A stretch of DNA of 64,000 bases, taken from Sphingomonas sp. AX6 (lineage in GTDB: Bacteria > Pseudomonadota > Alphaproteobacteria > Sphingomonadales > Sphingomonadaceae). Positions 8,901-17,460 of the stretch are shown here, one piece after another. Within the stretch, counting starts at the first letter, position 1; every line of letters begins with the position of its first letter. Below the pieces are notes generated by a model. That model did not search any database and was not told the DNA's origin. It saw only the letters and a program-made list of their open reading frames with translations. A program made the translations under genes and the position numbers. The DNA lies in NCBI RefSeq assembly GCF_902506605.1, contig NZ_LR733979.1, forward strand, positions 1,311,711 through 1,375,710, given 5' to 3'.

Positions 8901-10224
8901 TGCGGGAAGCTGGACGACACGCTTGCTCGCAGCACCGCTTTCGGGTGGCATCCGGTATAATGGGCCGTCGGCAGTGCTGTTCTCGTTTGCAGGACTGCCC
9001 GACCAGCAATTGTCGGGACCGATCGGGGTTGCTGCGGATTTCTCGGGAAGGGTGCAGGCGCCGCAACTTACGGGCGTCGTGCGGGCGTCGAACCTGACCT
9101 ATACCAACGAAACCTATGGCACGCGGTTGACCAATATGCGGCTCGACGGGCGGTTCACCAATGACCGGTTCGAGCTGACCAACATTACCGCGCGCGCCGG
9201 GCAGGGGACGGTTCAGGCGCAGGGCCGGGTCGGTCTGGGGTCGGATGCGGGCTTCCCGATCAATATCGTCGCCAAGCTCGAAAATGCGCAATTGGCCGAA
9301 AGCGATGCGCTGGGTGCCGATGCCTCCGGTACGATCCAGGTCGTGAACGACGGCGAAGGCGCGCGCGTGATCGGCGATCTCGTGATCCCCGAAGCGCGCT
9401 ACGTCGTGATCCGTCAGGGTGCGGCCGAGGTCGCGACGCTGACCGGCGTGCGCCGCCGCAGCGATGCGCGCAACCGCGAGGAACAGGCGGAAGCCGCCGG
9501 GCCTCCGGGCCTGTTCGCGCTCAACATTCGGGTGCGCGCGGACAACCGCCTGTTCGTCAGCGGCATGGGGCTGGAATCCGAATGGTCGGCGGACATCCGC
9601 ATTCGTGGCACCTCTGCCAATCCGCAGGTTACGGGCCGGGCGGATGTGATCCGCGGGACGTTCAGCTTCTCCGGCAAGCGTTTCGATCTCGAACGCGGCA
9701 TCGTCCGGTTCGAAGGTGGGCCGATCGGCAATCCGGTGCTCGATATCCTTGCGACCACCGAAGCCGAAGGCATCACCGCAAATATCGCGGTGACCGGCAG
9801 CGGTCAGAACCCGCAGATCGCATTCACGTCCACGCCTGCGCTGGCACAGGATGAAGTGCTGTCGCGGTTGCTGTTCGGAAGCTCGGTGACCAACTTGACG
9901 CCGGTCCAGGCGATCCAGCTTGCGTCGGCGCTCAACGGCTTGCGCGGTTCGGGAGGCGGGCTCAATCCGCTCGGCGAATTGCGTTCGGCCACCGGCGTCG
10001 ACCGGTTGCGCATCCTGGGCGCCGACGAGGCGAGCGGTCGGGGTACGGCATTGGCGGCGGGTCAATATCTGACCGACGACATTTACATCGAGATCATCAC
10101 CGACGCGCGTGGCTTCACCGCGACCCAGTTGGAAGTGGCACTCAGCCGAGCACTTAGCGTGCTCACGCAGACAGGGTCGTTCGGCGGATCGAGCCTGAAC
10201 GTGCGGTATCGTCGGGATTACTGA
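5989..10224 (+). CDS. tamB: TamB family translocation/assembly protein
   Basis: A 1411-residue AsmA-like protein. One N-terminal membrane anchor (about residues 25-47, GIVIGSLALLIVATVFL) precedes a very long repetitive beta-rich region typical of the hydrophobic-groove proteins that bridge inner and outer membranes. The C-terminal TamB/DUF490 domain is plain: SGMGLESEWSADIRIRG, then DVIRGTFSFSGKRFDLERG (about 1215-1235), SLLFGSSVTNL-like ALAQDEVLSRLLFG and the last strands ending LNVRYRRDY. Its start overlaps the tamA stop by one base. A 1201-codon open frame on the opposite strand is a compositional shadow. The gene is complete. Confidence 0.93.
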   Translation: MVEDTPPIADQPIHEKRVVVRRPLWQTVAKSTGIVIGSLALLIVATVFLINTGPGKRFVVEQIAGYELESGLNVRIGRIDGSLYGAMTLRDVRVYDQNGVFAASPEINVDWRPFKFANNHVDVRSLTSPLIRLARLPELRPSKTPTDPDAPLLPDLDIDIGELRIDRLDIGAAVSGERHVAQITGRARIADRRAQVVADARTLDLAGAAGGDRVSLRLDAVPDDDQFDLALRIDAPQTGFIGRMASLEAPLAFALGGQGSWSSWQGNAFGTLGGAQLANLNLSARNGAIQVRGGLRPGLYLEGPVERLTAPFMQVGIDATLDERRADTRIALRSDALMVRANGGLDLGNSRFENFRTEVMLLTPGAIAENLNGRSVQAAVVLDGQFATPTVDYKVQAASIGFGDTVVERLYAEGRATVDADRILIPVNARALRVSGLNAAVGGLVTNVRIQGDLAISGSQILSDNLAIRSDRVNATAIVVADMSTGRYTGALKGRINDYMIDGIGIVDLETDADLYTAPQGGFGIRGRVSARTQEIFNDGAREFLGGNAYLSAQVALDPDFIVNVSRIRMNAPQFRITDGSGRYDPAGPIAFNLSAVSSQYGPLTATASGTLTAPVVRLRAARPGVGIGLVDLDATLRGQGNGYAVVASGGTNYGPFNADLLIATAPTLTVDIRSGTFAGMDLSGRVQQTAAGPFAGQVRFAGSGVNGLATLGAQGQYQAANVSARAYDARIPGQAEMTIGRAIVDARVVLYDDAPAIVADAQLANFRSGNFVVQRGRAKVDYRGGRGTAQLLAEGSTGVPFRLAANAQLTPELYTIALQGRGDRVNFRTGTPMRIRPESGGYRLLPTRIDFDQGTMRIAGLYGDGLAMQARLDKMDLAVINGFVPGLGLQGNATGSLDFTQPNPSAFPDANAQLNITNFRRTSLSAVSDAVNIAFVGALEPEGGSARALIKRGTTTVGRMNVGLSPLPPGAGSWTTRLLAAPLSGGIRYNGPSAVLFSFAGLPDQQLSGPIGVAADFSGRVQAPQLTGVVRASNLTYTNETYGTRLTNMRLDGRFTNDRFELTNITARAGQGTVQAQGRVGLGSDAGFPINIVAKLENAQLAESDALGADASGTIQVVNDGEGARVIGDLVIPEARYVVIRQGAAEVATLTGVRRRSDARNREEQAEAAGPPGLFALNIRVRADNRLFVSGMGLESEWSADIRIRGTSANPQVTGRADVIRGTFSFSGKRFDLERGIVRFEGGPIGNPVLDILATTEAEGITANIAVTGSGQNPQIAFTSTPALAQDEVLSRLLFGSSVTNLTPVQAIQLASALNGLRGSGGGLNPLGELRSATGVDRLRILGADEASGRGTALAAGQYLTDDIYIEIITDARGFTATQLEVALSRALSVLTQTGSFGGSSLNVRYRRDY

Positions 10225-10318
10225 TCGACTTACCGACATTCGTGTCAGTTAGCGGTTGACCTCAACCCGCTTTTGCGATGCCATGCGCATTCGAACGTGC
10301 GGTATGGGATGAGGGTCG

Positions 10319-11794
10319 ATGGTCGAGCATTTCGACGTGGTGGTGGTGGGTGCCGGAATTTCCGGCATCGGTGCGGGCTATCATCTGCAAACGCGCTGTC
10401 CCGACCGCAGCTACGTCATCCTCGAAGGGCGTGAGGCGATCGGGGGTACGTGGGACCTGTTCCGCTATCCCGGTATCCGATCGGATTCGGACATGTATAC
10501 GCTGGGCTTCGGGTTCAAACCCTGGACCGCGGCAAAGGCGATTGCCGACGGTCCATCGATCCTGGCCTATCTCGACGAGACGATGCGCGAGAATGGGATC
10601 GACCGGAAAGTCCGGCTGCACCACCGAGTCCTGTCCGCGAAATGGTCGACCCCGGACGCACGCTGGACGGTCGAGGTCGAGCGCGGGCCTGAACGGGAAC
10701 GGGTGCAGTTCTCCTGCAACTTCCTCCATCTCTGCTCGGGCTATTATAATTACGAGCGTGGGTATTCGCCCGAATTCGCGGGCGCGGACACGTTCGCGGG
10801 CCGCATCGTCCATCCGCAATTCTGGCCAAATGACCTGGACTATGCCGACAAGCGCGTCGTCGTGATCGGCAGCGGCGCGACCGCGGTGACGCTGGTGCCC
10901 GAAATGGCGAAGCAGGCGGCCCATGTCACCATGCTTCAGCGATCGCCCACCTATGTCGTGTCGCGCCCTTCCGAGGATGCGGTCGCGGAGTGGCTGAAGC
11001 GACGACTGCCGCCCAAGGTCGCGTATGGCGCAGTGCGGTGGAAGAACGTGCTGCTCGGCCAATTCTTCTTCTCGCGCACTCGGAAATACCCGGCCAAGGC
11101 AAAGGAGCGGATTCTGGGGTGGGCGCGCGACCATCTGGGGGAGGAGACGGTCGCCAAGCATTTCACGCCGACCTATAATCCCTGGGATCAGCGGCTGTGC
11201 CTCGTCCCCGACGCCGACTTGTTCGGGGCGCTGAAACGTGGCGATGCGTCGGTGGTCACCGATCATATCGACCGGTTCACGCCGACCGGGATCAGGCTGA
11301 AATCTGGCGAGGAACTGCCCGCTGATGTCATCGTCACGGCGACGGGGCTGGAGTTGCAGTTGATGGCGGGGATCGAGCTGTCGATCGACGGCACCCGGGT
11401 CGATCCGGCGCAATCGCTCAATTACAAGGGGATGATGTTCAGCGACATTCCGAACCTGGCGCTGTCGTTCGGCTATACCAACGCATCGTGGACGCTGAAG
11501 GCTGATCTGACCTGCGGCTATGTTTGTCGGCTGCTGAACACGATGCGTGATCGCGGCGTCCGGCAATGCACCCCGCGACTGGACGGCGAGCCGATGGAGG
11601 AAGTGCCGTTCCTCGACTTCACGTCGGGTTATGTCACGCGCGCGATGGACAAGTTTCCCAAACAGGGCAGCAAGGCACCCTGGAAACTGCACCAGAACTA
11701 CACCAAGGACATCATCGCGCTGAAATACGGGTCGATCGACGACCATATGGAATTTTCTAACCCCGAGCCGGGGAGGACGAAGCGGGCGGCGTGA
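10319..11794 (+). CDS. Flavin-dependent monooxygenase, Baeyer-Villiger (EthA-like) type
   Basis: A 491-residue soluble FAD/NADPH monooxygenase. The N-terminal FAD-binding Rossmann motif is GAGISGIGAGYHL (about 11-23), followed by GGTWDLFRYPGIRSDSDM, characteristic of Baeyer-Villiger enzymes. The family fingerprint F-x-G-x3-H-x3-W-P is present as FAGRIVHPQFWP, directly before the NADPH motif VVVIGSGATAVTL. The sequence resembles the EthA-like group, which oxidises ketones and thioamides. Substrate is not predictable. It stands alone on the plus strand with 94 bases to tamB and a 200-base gap with a repeat hairpin downstream, so it is probably monocistronic. Confidence 0.9.
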   Translation: MVEHFDVVVVGAGISGIGAGYHLQTRCPDRSYVILEGREAIGGTWDLFRYPGIRSDSDMYTLGFGFKPWTAAKAIADGPSILAYLDETMRENGIDRKVRLHHRVLSAKWSTPDARWTVEVERGPERERVQFSCNFLHLCSGYYNYERGYSPEFAGADTFAGRIVHPQFWPNDLDYADKRVVVIGSGATAVTLVPEMAKQAAHVTMLQRSPTYVVSRPSEDAVAEWLKRRLPPKVAYGAVRWKNVLLGQFFFSRTRKYPAKAKERILGWARDHLGEETVAKHFTPTYNPWDQRLCLVPDADLFGALKRGDASVVTDHIDRFTPTGIRLKSGEELPADVIVTATGLELQLMAGIELSIDGTRVDPAQSLNYKGMMFSDIPNLALSFGYTNASWTLKADLTCGYVCRLLNTMRDRGVRQCTPRLDGEPMEEVPFLDFTSGYVTRAMDKFPKQGSKAPWKLHQNYTKDIIALKYGSIDDHMEFSNPEPGRTKRAA

Positions 11795-11817
11795 GCGGGC
11801 AAGGCGCTCTAGCTCTG

Positions 11818-11894
11818 CGTCATTGGGAGCGTAGCGAAGCAATCCCGTCGGTTTTCGCGGCGCGCTGGATCGCTTCGCCACGCTCGCAATGACG
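11818..11894. repeat. Inverted repeat doublet (GCGAAGCAATCC family)
   Basis: Two 28-base arms (11818-11845 and 11867-11894) are inverted copies with three mismatches around a 21-base loop. This CGTCATTG-GAGCG-GCGAAGCAATCC element is widespread in alphaproteobacterial intergenic DNA. It could act as a transcription terminator after the monooxygenase gene. Confidence 0.85.
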
Positions 11895-11943
11895 GGAAGC
11901 AGGCACCCAATCTGCCGCTTTTTTCGCTATCGCAACAAATTTC

Positions 11944-11968
11944 GGAACCCACGGCGCTCGCTCGTGTT
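11944..11968 (+). promoter_or_regulatory. Candidate EcfG general-stress promoter of the otsB operon
   Basis: GGAAC at 11944-11948, a 16-base spacer, then TGTT at 11965-11968, 30 bases before the otsB ATG. This fits the GGAAC-N16/17-CGTT consensus except for one base. Trehalose synthesis genes are known members of the general-stress regulon in several alphaproteobacteria. Confidence 0.45.
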
Positions 11969-11998
11969 GGCCTATCAACCCGGGAGGCACTGATAGAC

Positions 11999-12778
11999 AT
12001 GACAGCTTCGGCGATGACCGATGACGCCCGCGCCACATCCGGCGTACCCCTGACGCGCCCGCCAACCGATTTGCTGCGTGGCGCGGCCCTTTTCCTCGAT
12101 TTCGATGGAACGCTGGTCGATATTGAACCGCTGCCCGATGCGGTTGCGGTCGATGCACGGCTGCATGCGCTGATCGCGCGGCTGGCCGATCGTTTGGATG
12201 GCCGTGTCGCGATCGTCAGTGGGCGCTCGATCGAACAACTCGATGCATTGTTCGGCGGGCTGACGCTGGCGACCAGCGGCAGCCACGGGGCCGAGTTGCG
12301 CGCGGCGGGGGGCAGCGGCGAGGTGCCCGATCGACCCCGAGCGCTGGATCAGGTGATCGGGACCATGCAGCGTTTTGCCGACGCCAATCCGGGCGTGGTG
12401 GTCGAGGTGAAGAGCTTCGGCGTCGGGCTCCACTATCGCGGCAAGCCGACCGCCGAGCAGGCCGCCGAGGCGCTCGCCACCGGTCTGGCGGCGGATCATG
12501 ATCTGAGTTTGCAGCGAGGCAAAATGGTATTCGAAGTTCGCGTCCCCGGCGACAAGGGTCAGGCGATCGCACATTTCCTGGATGGCGCTCCGTTTGCCGG
12601 TGCCCGTCCGATCTTCCTGGGAGACGATTTGACCGACGAGCCCGGTTTCGAAGCCGTCGTCGCGAATGGGGGCGCCGGGATTTTGGTCGGGCCGCCGCGA
12701 GATACCGCTGCGACCTATCGCCTGAACGATGTTGGCGACGTGCTCGCCTGGTTGGACGAAGCAGGAGAAGCGGCATGA
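11999..12778 (+). CDS. otsB: Trehalose-6-phosphate phosphatase
   Basis: Removes the phosphate from trehalose 6-phosphate, the last step of the OtsA/OtsB route to trehalose, an osmotic and desiccation protectant. The 259-residue protein has the HAD-superfamily motif LFLDFDGTLVD (nucleophile Asp34, Asp36), the VSGRS motif near residue 80, a Lys-containing QRGKMVFEVRV segment and the acidic metal motif FLGDDLTDEPGFE near 201-213. It is first in an operon: its stop overlaps the GH15 start by ATGA. A stress-type promoter candidate lies upstream. Cytosolic, complete. Confidence 0.95.
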   Translation: MTASAMTDDARATSGVPLTRPPTDLLRGAALFLDFDGTLVDIEPLPDAVAVDARLHALIARLADRLDGRVAIVSGRSIEQLDALFGGLTLATSGSHGAELRAAGGSGEVPDRPRALDQVIGTMQRFADANPGVVVEVKSFGVGLHYRGKPTAEQAAEALATGLAADHDLSLQRGKMVFEVRVPGDKGQAIAHFLDGAPFAGARPIFLGDDLTDEPGFEAVVANGGAGILVGPPRDTAATYRLNDVGDVLAWLDEAGEAA

Positions 12779-14574
12779 CCCAGCCCAGCCTTGATCTGTG
12801 GCCGATCGGAAATTGTCAGGTGTCGGCGTTGATCGATACCTCCGCGCGATTCGTTTGGGGGTGCGTACCGCGTGTCGATGGCGATCCGTTGTTTTCGTCG
12901 CTGCTGGACGGGCAAGATCCCGACAAGAACGGCGCGGTGGGCCTGTGGGCGATCGACCTGATCGACCGTGTGTCGGTGACGCAGGAATATCTGCGCAACA
13001 CGCCGATCTTGGTTTCCACGCTGACCGATGCGCACGGCGGCGCGATCGAGATCATCGATTTCTGTCCGCGCTTCGAGCGGCTTGGACGGATGTACCGCCC
13101 CGTCGCCTTTGCGCGGATCGTGCGCCCGTTGCGGGGTAGCCCGCGGATCAAGGTTCGTCTTCGCCCCACGCGCGGCTGGGGCGATCCCGCCGTTCAGACG
13201 ACCAGCGGGTCGAACCACGTCCGCTACTTGCTCGAAGGGTTGCAATTACGGTTGACCACCACCGCCCCGGTCGGCGCGTTGACCGACGAGCGGGTGTTCC
13301 GGATCGAAAAGCCGCTGCACTTCTTCCTCGGCCCCGACGAGAGTTTCGGCGGCGATATCGCGATCACCATCGAGGAGATGCTGACCTATACCACGCGCCA
13401 CTGGCAGGGCTGGTCGCGCGGATTGGCGACGCCGTTCATGTGGCAGGATGTGGTGATCCGTTCGGCGATCACGCTGAAGCTGTGTCAGCATGAGGAAAGC
13501 GGGGCGATCGTCGCGGCGCTTACCTCGTCCATCCCGGAACATGCCGGTTCCGAGCGGAACTGGGACTATCGCTACTGCTGGATCAGGGACGCCTATTATA
13601 CCGTGCAGGCGCTGAACCGCGTCGGCGCGCTGGACGTACTGGAGGGCTATCTCGGCTATCTCCGCAACATCGTGGACGAGGCCAAGGGCGGCGACATCCA
13701 GCCACTTTATTCGGTGCTGGGCGAGGCTGAATTGACGGAGGTTCAGGCCCCGCGATTGGCGGGGTATCGCGGCATGGGGCCGGTGCGGGTCGGCAATGAG
13801 GCGTATGTTCAGGTCCAGCACGACGCGTACGGCCAGATCGTCCTGTCGAACGTCCAGGCATTTTTCGACGAGCGGCTGTTCCGGATGGCGGGCGAAGAGG
13901 ATTTCGAGAGCCTGGAACGCGTCGGCGAGCGTGCATGGCAGTTGCACGACAAGCCCGATGCGGGCCTATGGGAATTGCGCACGCGGCAATCGGTCCATAC
14001 CTATTCGACCGCGATGTGCTGGGCGGCATGCGACCGGCTGGCGAATGCCGCCGACCGGCTGGGTTTAACCGAGCGCCGCGATTTCTGGCAGGATCGCGCC
14101 GACCGGATCAAGGCGACGATCCTCGACAAGGCATGGCGGCCCGACACCAACCGGCTTTCGGCGACGTTTTCGGGCGACGATCTCGACGCAAGCCTGATCC
14201 AATTGCTCGACCTGCGGTTCCTCGCGCCTGACGATCCCAAGTTTCTGGGCACGCTGGAAGCGGTCGAACATGGGTTAAGGCGCGGCAGCCATATGCTGCG
14301 CTATGATACCGAGGATGATTTCGGACTGCCGGAGACCGCATTCAACGTCTGCACCTTCTGGCTGATCGAGGCGCTGCATTTCACCGGGCGTGACAAGGAC
14401 GCGCGGGAATTGTTCGAGGAAATGCTGTCGCGGCGGACGCCTGCGGGGCTGCTGTCCGAAGACATCGACCCCGTGACGGGGGAGTTGTGGGGAAATTACC
14501 CGCAAACCTATTCGCTGGTCGGCATGATCAATTGCGCCGTCCTGCTGAGCAAACCGTGGAGTGCGATCCGTTGA
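12775..14574 (+). CDS. Glycoside hydrolase family 15 protein, probable trehalase
   Basis: A 599-residue cytosolic GH15 enzyme. The clan signature ERNWDYRYCWIRDAYY is near residues 261-276, followed by RVGNEAYVQVQHDAYGQ (about 341-357) and ETAFNVCTFWLIEALHF in the C-terminal (alpha/alpha)6 barrel. GH15 includes glucoamylases and the bacterial trehalases first recognised in mycobacteria and sphingomonad-type operons; lying between otsB and otsA, trehalose is the likely substrate. It overlaps otsB by ATGA and otsA by TTGA, so synthesis and breakdown enzymes are made together. Glucoamylase or dextranase activity is an alternative I cannot exclude. Confidence 0.88.
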   Translation: MTQPSLDLWPIGNCQVSALIDTSARFVWGCVPRVDGDPLFSSLLDGQDPDKNGAVGLWAIDLIDRVSVTQEYLRNTPILVSTLTDAHGGAIEIIDFCPRFERLGRMYRPVAFARIVRPLRGSPRIKVRLRPTRGWGDPAVQTTSGSNHVRYLLEGLQLRLTTTAPVGALTDERVFRIEKPLHFFLGPDESFGGDIAITIEEMLTYTTRHWQGWSRGLATPFMWQDVVIRSAITLKLCQHEESGAIVAALTSSIPEHAGSERNWDYRYCWIRDAYYTVQALNRVGALDVLEGYLGYLRNIVDEAKGGDIQPLYSVLGEAELTEVQAPRLAGYRGMGPVRVGNEAYVQVQHDAYGQIVLSNVQAFFDERLFRMAGEEDFESLERVGERAWQLHDKPDAGLWELRTRQSVHTYSTAMCWAACDRLANAADRLGLTERRDFWQDRADRIKATILDKAWRPDTNRLSATFSGDDLDASLIQLLDLRFLAPDDPKFLGTLEAVEHGLRRGSHMLRYDTEDDFGLPETAFNVCTFWLIEALHFTGRDKDARELFEEMLSRRTPAGLLSEDIDPVTGELWGNYPQTYSLVGMINCAVLLSKPWSAIR

Positions 14575-15962
14575 GCCGCCTGATCATCATTTCGAACCGC
14601 GTATCCGCGCCAAAGGCGAAATCGGATGCGGGTGCGCAAGGCGGCCTCGCGGTCGCGCTATCGGCGGCGCTGCGCGAATATCGCGGTTTGTGGTTCGGCT
14701 GGTCGGGTGAAGTCACGGACAAATTCAGCGGCCAGATCAATTTCGAACGCGTGCAGGGCGTCACCACCGCGACGATCGATCTCGAGCAGCAGGACGTCGA
14801 GGAATATTACAACGGATACGCCAACCGGACGCTGTGGCCGCTGTTCCATTATCGCATCGATTTGGCCGAGTATGAGCGCGGCTTTGCGGGTGGGTATGAG
14901 CGCGTCAATGAACGATTCGCCGACACCATCCGCCCGCTGATCGAGCCGGACGACGTTTTGTGGGTGCAGGATTATCACCTCTTCCCGCTGGGCCACGAAT
15001 TGCGCGCGCGCGGGTGCGAAAATCGGATCGGGTTTTTCCTGCATATTCCGTGGCCGCCACGTCGCCTGCTCGGGTCGCTTCCCGAAGCGGCTGAACTGGT
15101 CAAAAGCCTGTTCGCCTATGATCTGGTTGGTTTTCATACCGAGGAATGGCTCGACAGTTTCCGTGATTATGCGATCAAGGATCTGGGTGCGGTCGAGAGC
15201 GAGGATGACGTCCTGTTGCTCGATGGTCGGGCGCTACGCGTGGTTGCCGCGCCGATCGGCATCGACACCGCGGAATTCGTCGAAGCGTCGAAATCCCCGA
15301 TTGCTCGGTTGGCCAACCGGCGCATGCGCGATTCGGCGGACGGGCGCGACATGATGGTGGGGGTGGATCGCCTCGATTATTCAAAGGGGCTGGAAGAGCG
15401 ATTCCTGGGGTATGAGCGCTTTCTTGCCGAACATCCCGAGGAGCGCAAAGAGGTGTTTCTGCTCCAGATCGCGCCGCCATCGCGCGGCGAGGTGGAGAGC
15501 TATCAGAAAATCCGTGCGACCCTGGAGGGGCTGTCGGGACGGATCAATGGCGCATTCGCCGATACCGACTGGGTGCCGATCCGCTACGTCAACCAGGGCT
15601 ATCCGCGCGCGCAACTCGCGGGCATTTATCGTGCGGCGAAGATCGGGCTGGTGACGCCGCTTCGCGACGGGATGAATCTGGTCGCCAAGGAATATGTCGC
15701 GGCGCAGGATCCCGACGACCCCGGCGTCCTGATCCTGTCGCGCTTTGCAGGCGCGGCGAAGCAGATGGAGGGCGGGGCGGTCCTGATCAATCCGTACAGC
15801 GCCGAAGAGATGTCGGACGCGATCATCAAGGCGCTGAAAATGCCGCTGCGCGAACGCAAGAAACGCTGGCGCGCGATGATGGACAATGTGGAAGCGGAAG
15901 ACGTGATCTGGTGGCGCAAGCGGTTTACGGATGCGTTGATGGGGGAACGGGCGACGGCTTGA
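14571..15962 (+). CDS. otsA: Trehalose-6-phosphate synthase
   Basis: GT20 glycosyltransferase joining UDP-glucose and glucose 6-phosphate to trehalose 6-phosphate. A TTG at 14571 is the best start: it overlaps the GH15 stop (TTGA), has GGAG 9 bases upstream, and gives the family N-terminus (M)SRLIIISNRV. Earlier in-frame ATGs would run into the GH15 coding region. Visible motifs: [12 protein letters not shown] (glucose 6-phosphate loop), LWVQDYHLFPLG, IGFFLHIPWPP and VGVDRLDYSKGLEERF (about 262-277), then the C-terminal EYVAAQDPDDPGVLILSRFAG region in pieces. 463 residues, normal length. Confidence 0.96.
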   Translation: MSRLIIISNRVSAPKAKSDAGAQGGLAVALSAALREYRGLWFGWSGEVTDKFSGQINFERVQGVTTATIDLEQQDVEEYYNGYANRTLWPLFHYRIDLAEYERGFAGGYERVNERFADTIRPLIEPDDVLWVQDYHLFPLGHELRARGCENRIGFFLHIPWPPRRLLGSLPEAAELVKSLFAYDLVGFHTEEWLDSFRDYAIKDLGAVESEDDVLLLDGRALRVVAAPIGIDTAEFVEASKSPIARLANRRMRDSADGRDMMVGVDRLDYSKGLEERFLGYERFLAEHPEERKEVFLLQIAPPSRGEVESYQKIRATLEGLSGRINGAFADTDWVPIRYVNQGYPRAQLAGIYRAAKIGLVTPLRDGMNLVAKEYVAAQDPDDPGVLILSRFAGAAKQMEGGAVLINPYSAEEMSDAIIKALKMPLRERKKRWRAMMDNVEAEDVIWWRKRFTDALMGERATA

Positions 15963-15981
15963 GTATCAAGAACTGCGCGAA

Positions 15982-17460
15982 TCAGCGGTTGCGCAACAAC
16001 GCCCAGGCTTCGCGAACGGTGTTGCGCGCGAATAGCCACAACAGCACGGCATAGGTCGCGACACCCAGCCCGGCGAGAACCAGTAGCGTCAATGGTGGCG
16101 AAAGCGCGGGCAGCACGCCGTCGATCCCCACCACCACCACGCCCATCGCCAGTGCCGCTAACAAGCCCGGCGCGATCGCCGTACCCAGCGCGCGCCACGA
16201 TGCGCCGATCACCGGCATCGAACGGATCGCCGTCACAATCGTGAGCGCCGCCATTCCCGCGAACCACGCAATCGACAGCCCGGTGATGCCCCACGCGATC
16301 CCCACGCCGAACGACACCGGCAGCACGAGGCCCCCCGCGACCGAATTGCCGAGTGCAATCCCCGGCTTCCCCAATGCATTGGTGGCGGGCGCGAACAGGA
16401 TTTGCAGCGTCAGGAACGGCATGGCGAGCGCCAGGATCGGGATGATCGCTGCGGTCTCGACCCATTTTTCACCCAGAAACGTCAGCACCATGGGCTCGGC
16501 GGTCGCGGCCATACCGACATAGGCGGGCAGGGTGACGAGCAGGATCAGTCGCACGGTCTTGGCAAAGCTGCTCGCCAGCATCGCCCGGTCGTCCTGGATC
16601 TGGGCGTAAGCCGCGAATGCGACCTCGTTGAGCGCGGGCACGAATTTGGACGCGAGAATCTGGGTCAGGAACAATGCCGTCGTGTAGATGCCCAAGTCGT
16701 GCGCCGACAAATAGCGTCCGCCGATGAACACGTCCGACTGGCTCTGCACGAACCAGAAGAACTGGACGAGCATCATCGCCCCGCCGAAGCGGAACAGATG
16801 CGTGGCGCCGCGGAAATCGAAGCTCGGCCACATCCAGGCGCGCGCCGCCCAGCTCATGCCGATCCCTTCGGCGAAGAAATAGACCATCGGTGCGGCGACC
16901 AGCGTCCATACGCCCCAGCCGGTGGACGCGCAGGCGAACGCGGTGATCGCCCCCAGCGTCGCCGACACCATCCGCACCTGAGCCTGACGTTTGAAATCCA
17001 TGCGGCGGGCAAGCAGCGCACTGGGCAACGCCATGAACGGATTGGCGATATAGAGGATCGCCTGCACCCGCAACAGGTCGGCCACCATCGGCTCGTTGAA
17101 ATAATCCGCTGCCAGCGGCGCGAGCAGGAATTGCCCCGCGCCCAAGCTGAAATTGAGCAGCACCAGCATACCGAACACCTGACGCTGCTGGTGGTGCGTG
17201 CAATGTTCGTCGCGCACCAGCGCCGAGGCAAAACCCCAGCCGTTCATCAGGTTGAGCAGCACCAGCACGACCTGAGTCATTGCGAACAGGCCGTAATCCT
17301 CGGGCTCCAACAACCGGATGACGAGGAACGTCGATGCCCACATCACGAGTTGCGCCGCGAACTGGCTGCCCGATCGCCAGAATACCGCCGATCGCACCCG
17401 CGCGATCATGCCGCTTGCCCGGTCCTCCGGCGCAGCTTCGATGGGGGTCTGGATCGTCAT
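15982..17460 (-). CDS. Polysaccharide flippase (Wzx/MOP superfamily)
   Basis: A 492-residue membrane protein with about 12-14 hydrophobic helices, matching the lipopolysaccharide/oligosaccharide flippase group of the MOP superfamily that moves lipid-linked sugars across the inner membrane. The N-terminal pattern AVFWRSGSQFAAQLVMWAS followed by VIRLLEPEDYGLFAMT is typical of Polysacc_synt proteins. It follows the acyltransferase gene with a 4-base overlap, so the two are co-translated. No polymerase or glycosyltransferase is adjacent, so which polymer it serves is unknown. Confidence 0.88.
   Translation of the reverse strand: MTIQTPIEAAPEDRASGMIARVRSAVFWRSGSQFAAQLVMWASTFLVIRLLEPEDYGLFAMTQVVLVLLNLMNGWGFASALVRDEHCTHHQQRQVFGMLVLLNFSLGAGQFLLAPLAADYFNEPMVADLLRVQAILYIANPFMALPSALLARRMDFKRQAQVRMVSATLGAITAFACASTGWGVWTLVAAPMVYFFAEGIGMSWAARAWMWPSFDFRGATHLFRFGGAMMLVQFFWFVQSQSDVFIGGRYLSAHDLGIYTTALFLTQILASKFVPALNEVAFAAYAQIQDDRAMLASSFAKTVRLILLVTLPAYVGMAATAEPMVLTFLGEKWVETAAIIPILALAMPFLTLQILFAPATNALGKPGIALGNSVAGGLVLPVSFGVGIAWGITGLSIAWFAGMAALTIVTAIRSMPVIGASWRALGTAIAPGLLAALAMGVVVVGIDGVLPALSPPLTLLVLAGLGVATYAVLLWLFARNTVREAWALLRNR

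Noticed and set aside
6634..10239. 1201-codon open frame on the minus strand
   Set aside because: It is antisense to tamB, which has clear domain motifs. GC-rich third positions suppress stop codons on the opposite strand; the translation is Arg/His/Gln-rich and has no recognisable domain.
10262..11881. 539-codon minus-strand frame
   Set aside because: Antisense to the Baeyer-Villiger-type monooxygenase, whose FAD and fingerprint motifs are unambiguous.
12775..14574. Calling the GH15 enzyme a glucoamylase
   Set aside because: Sequence alone fits the whole family, but its position between otsB and otsA favours trehalase; I kept the family call and marked the substrate as inferred.
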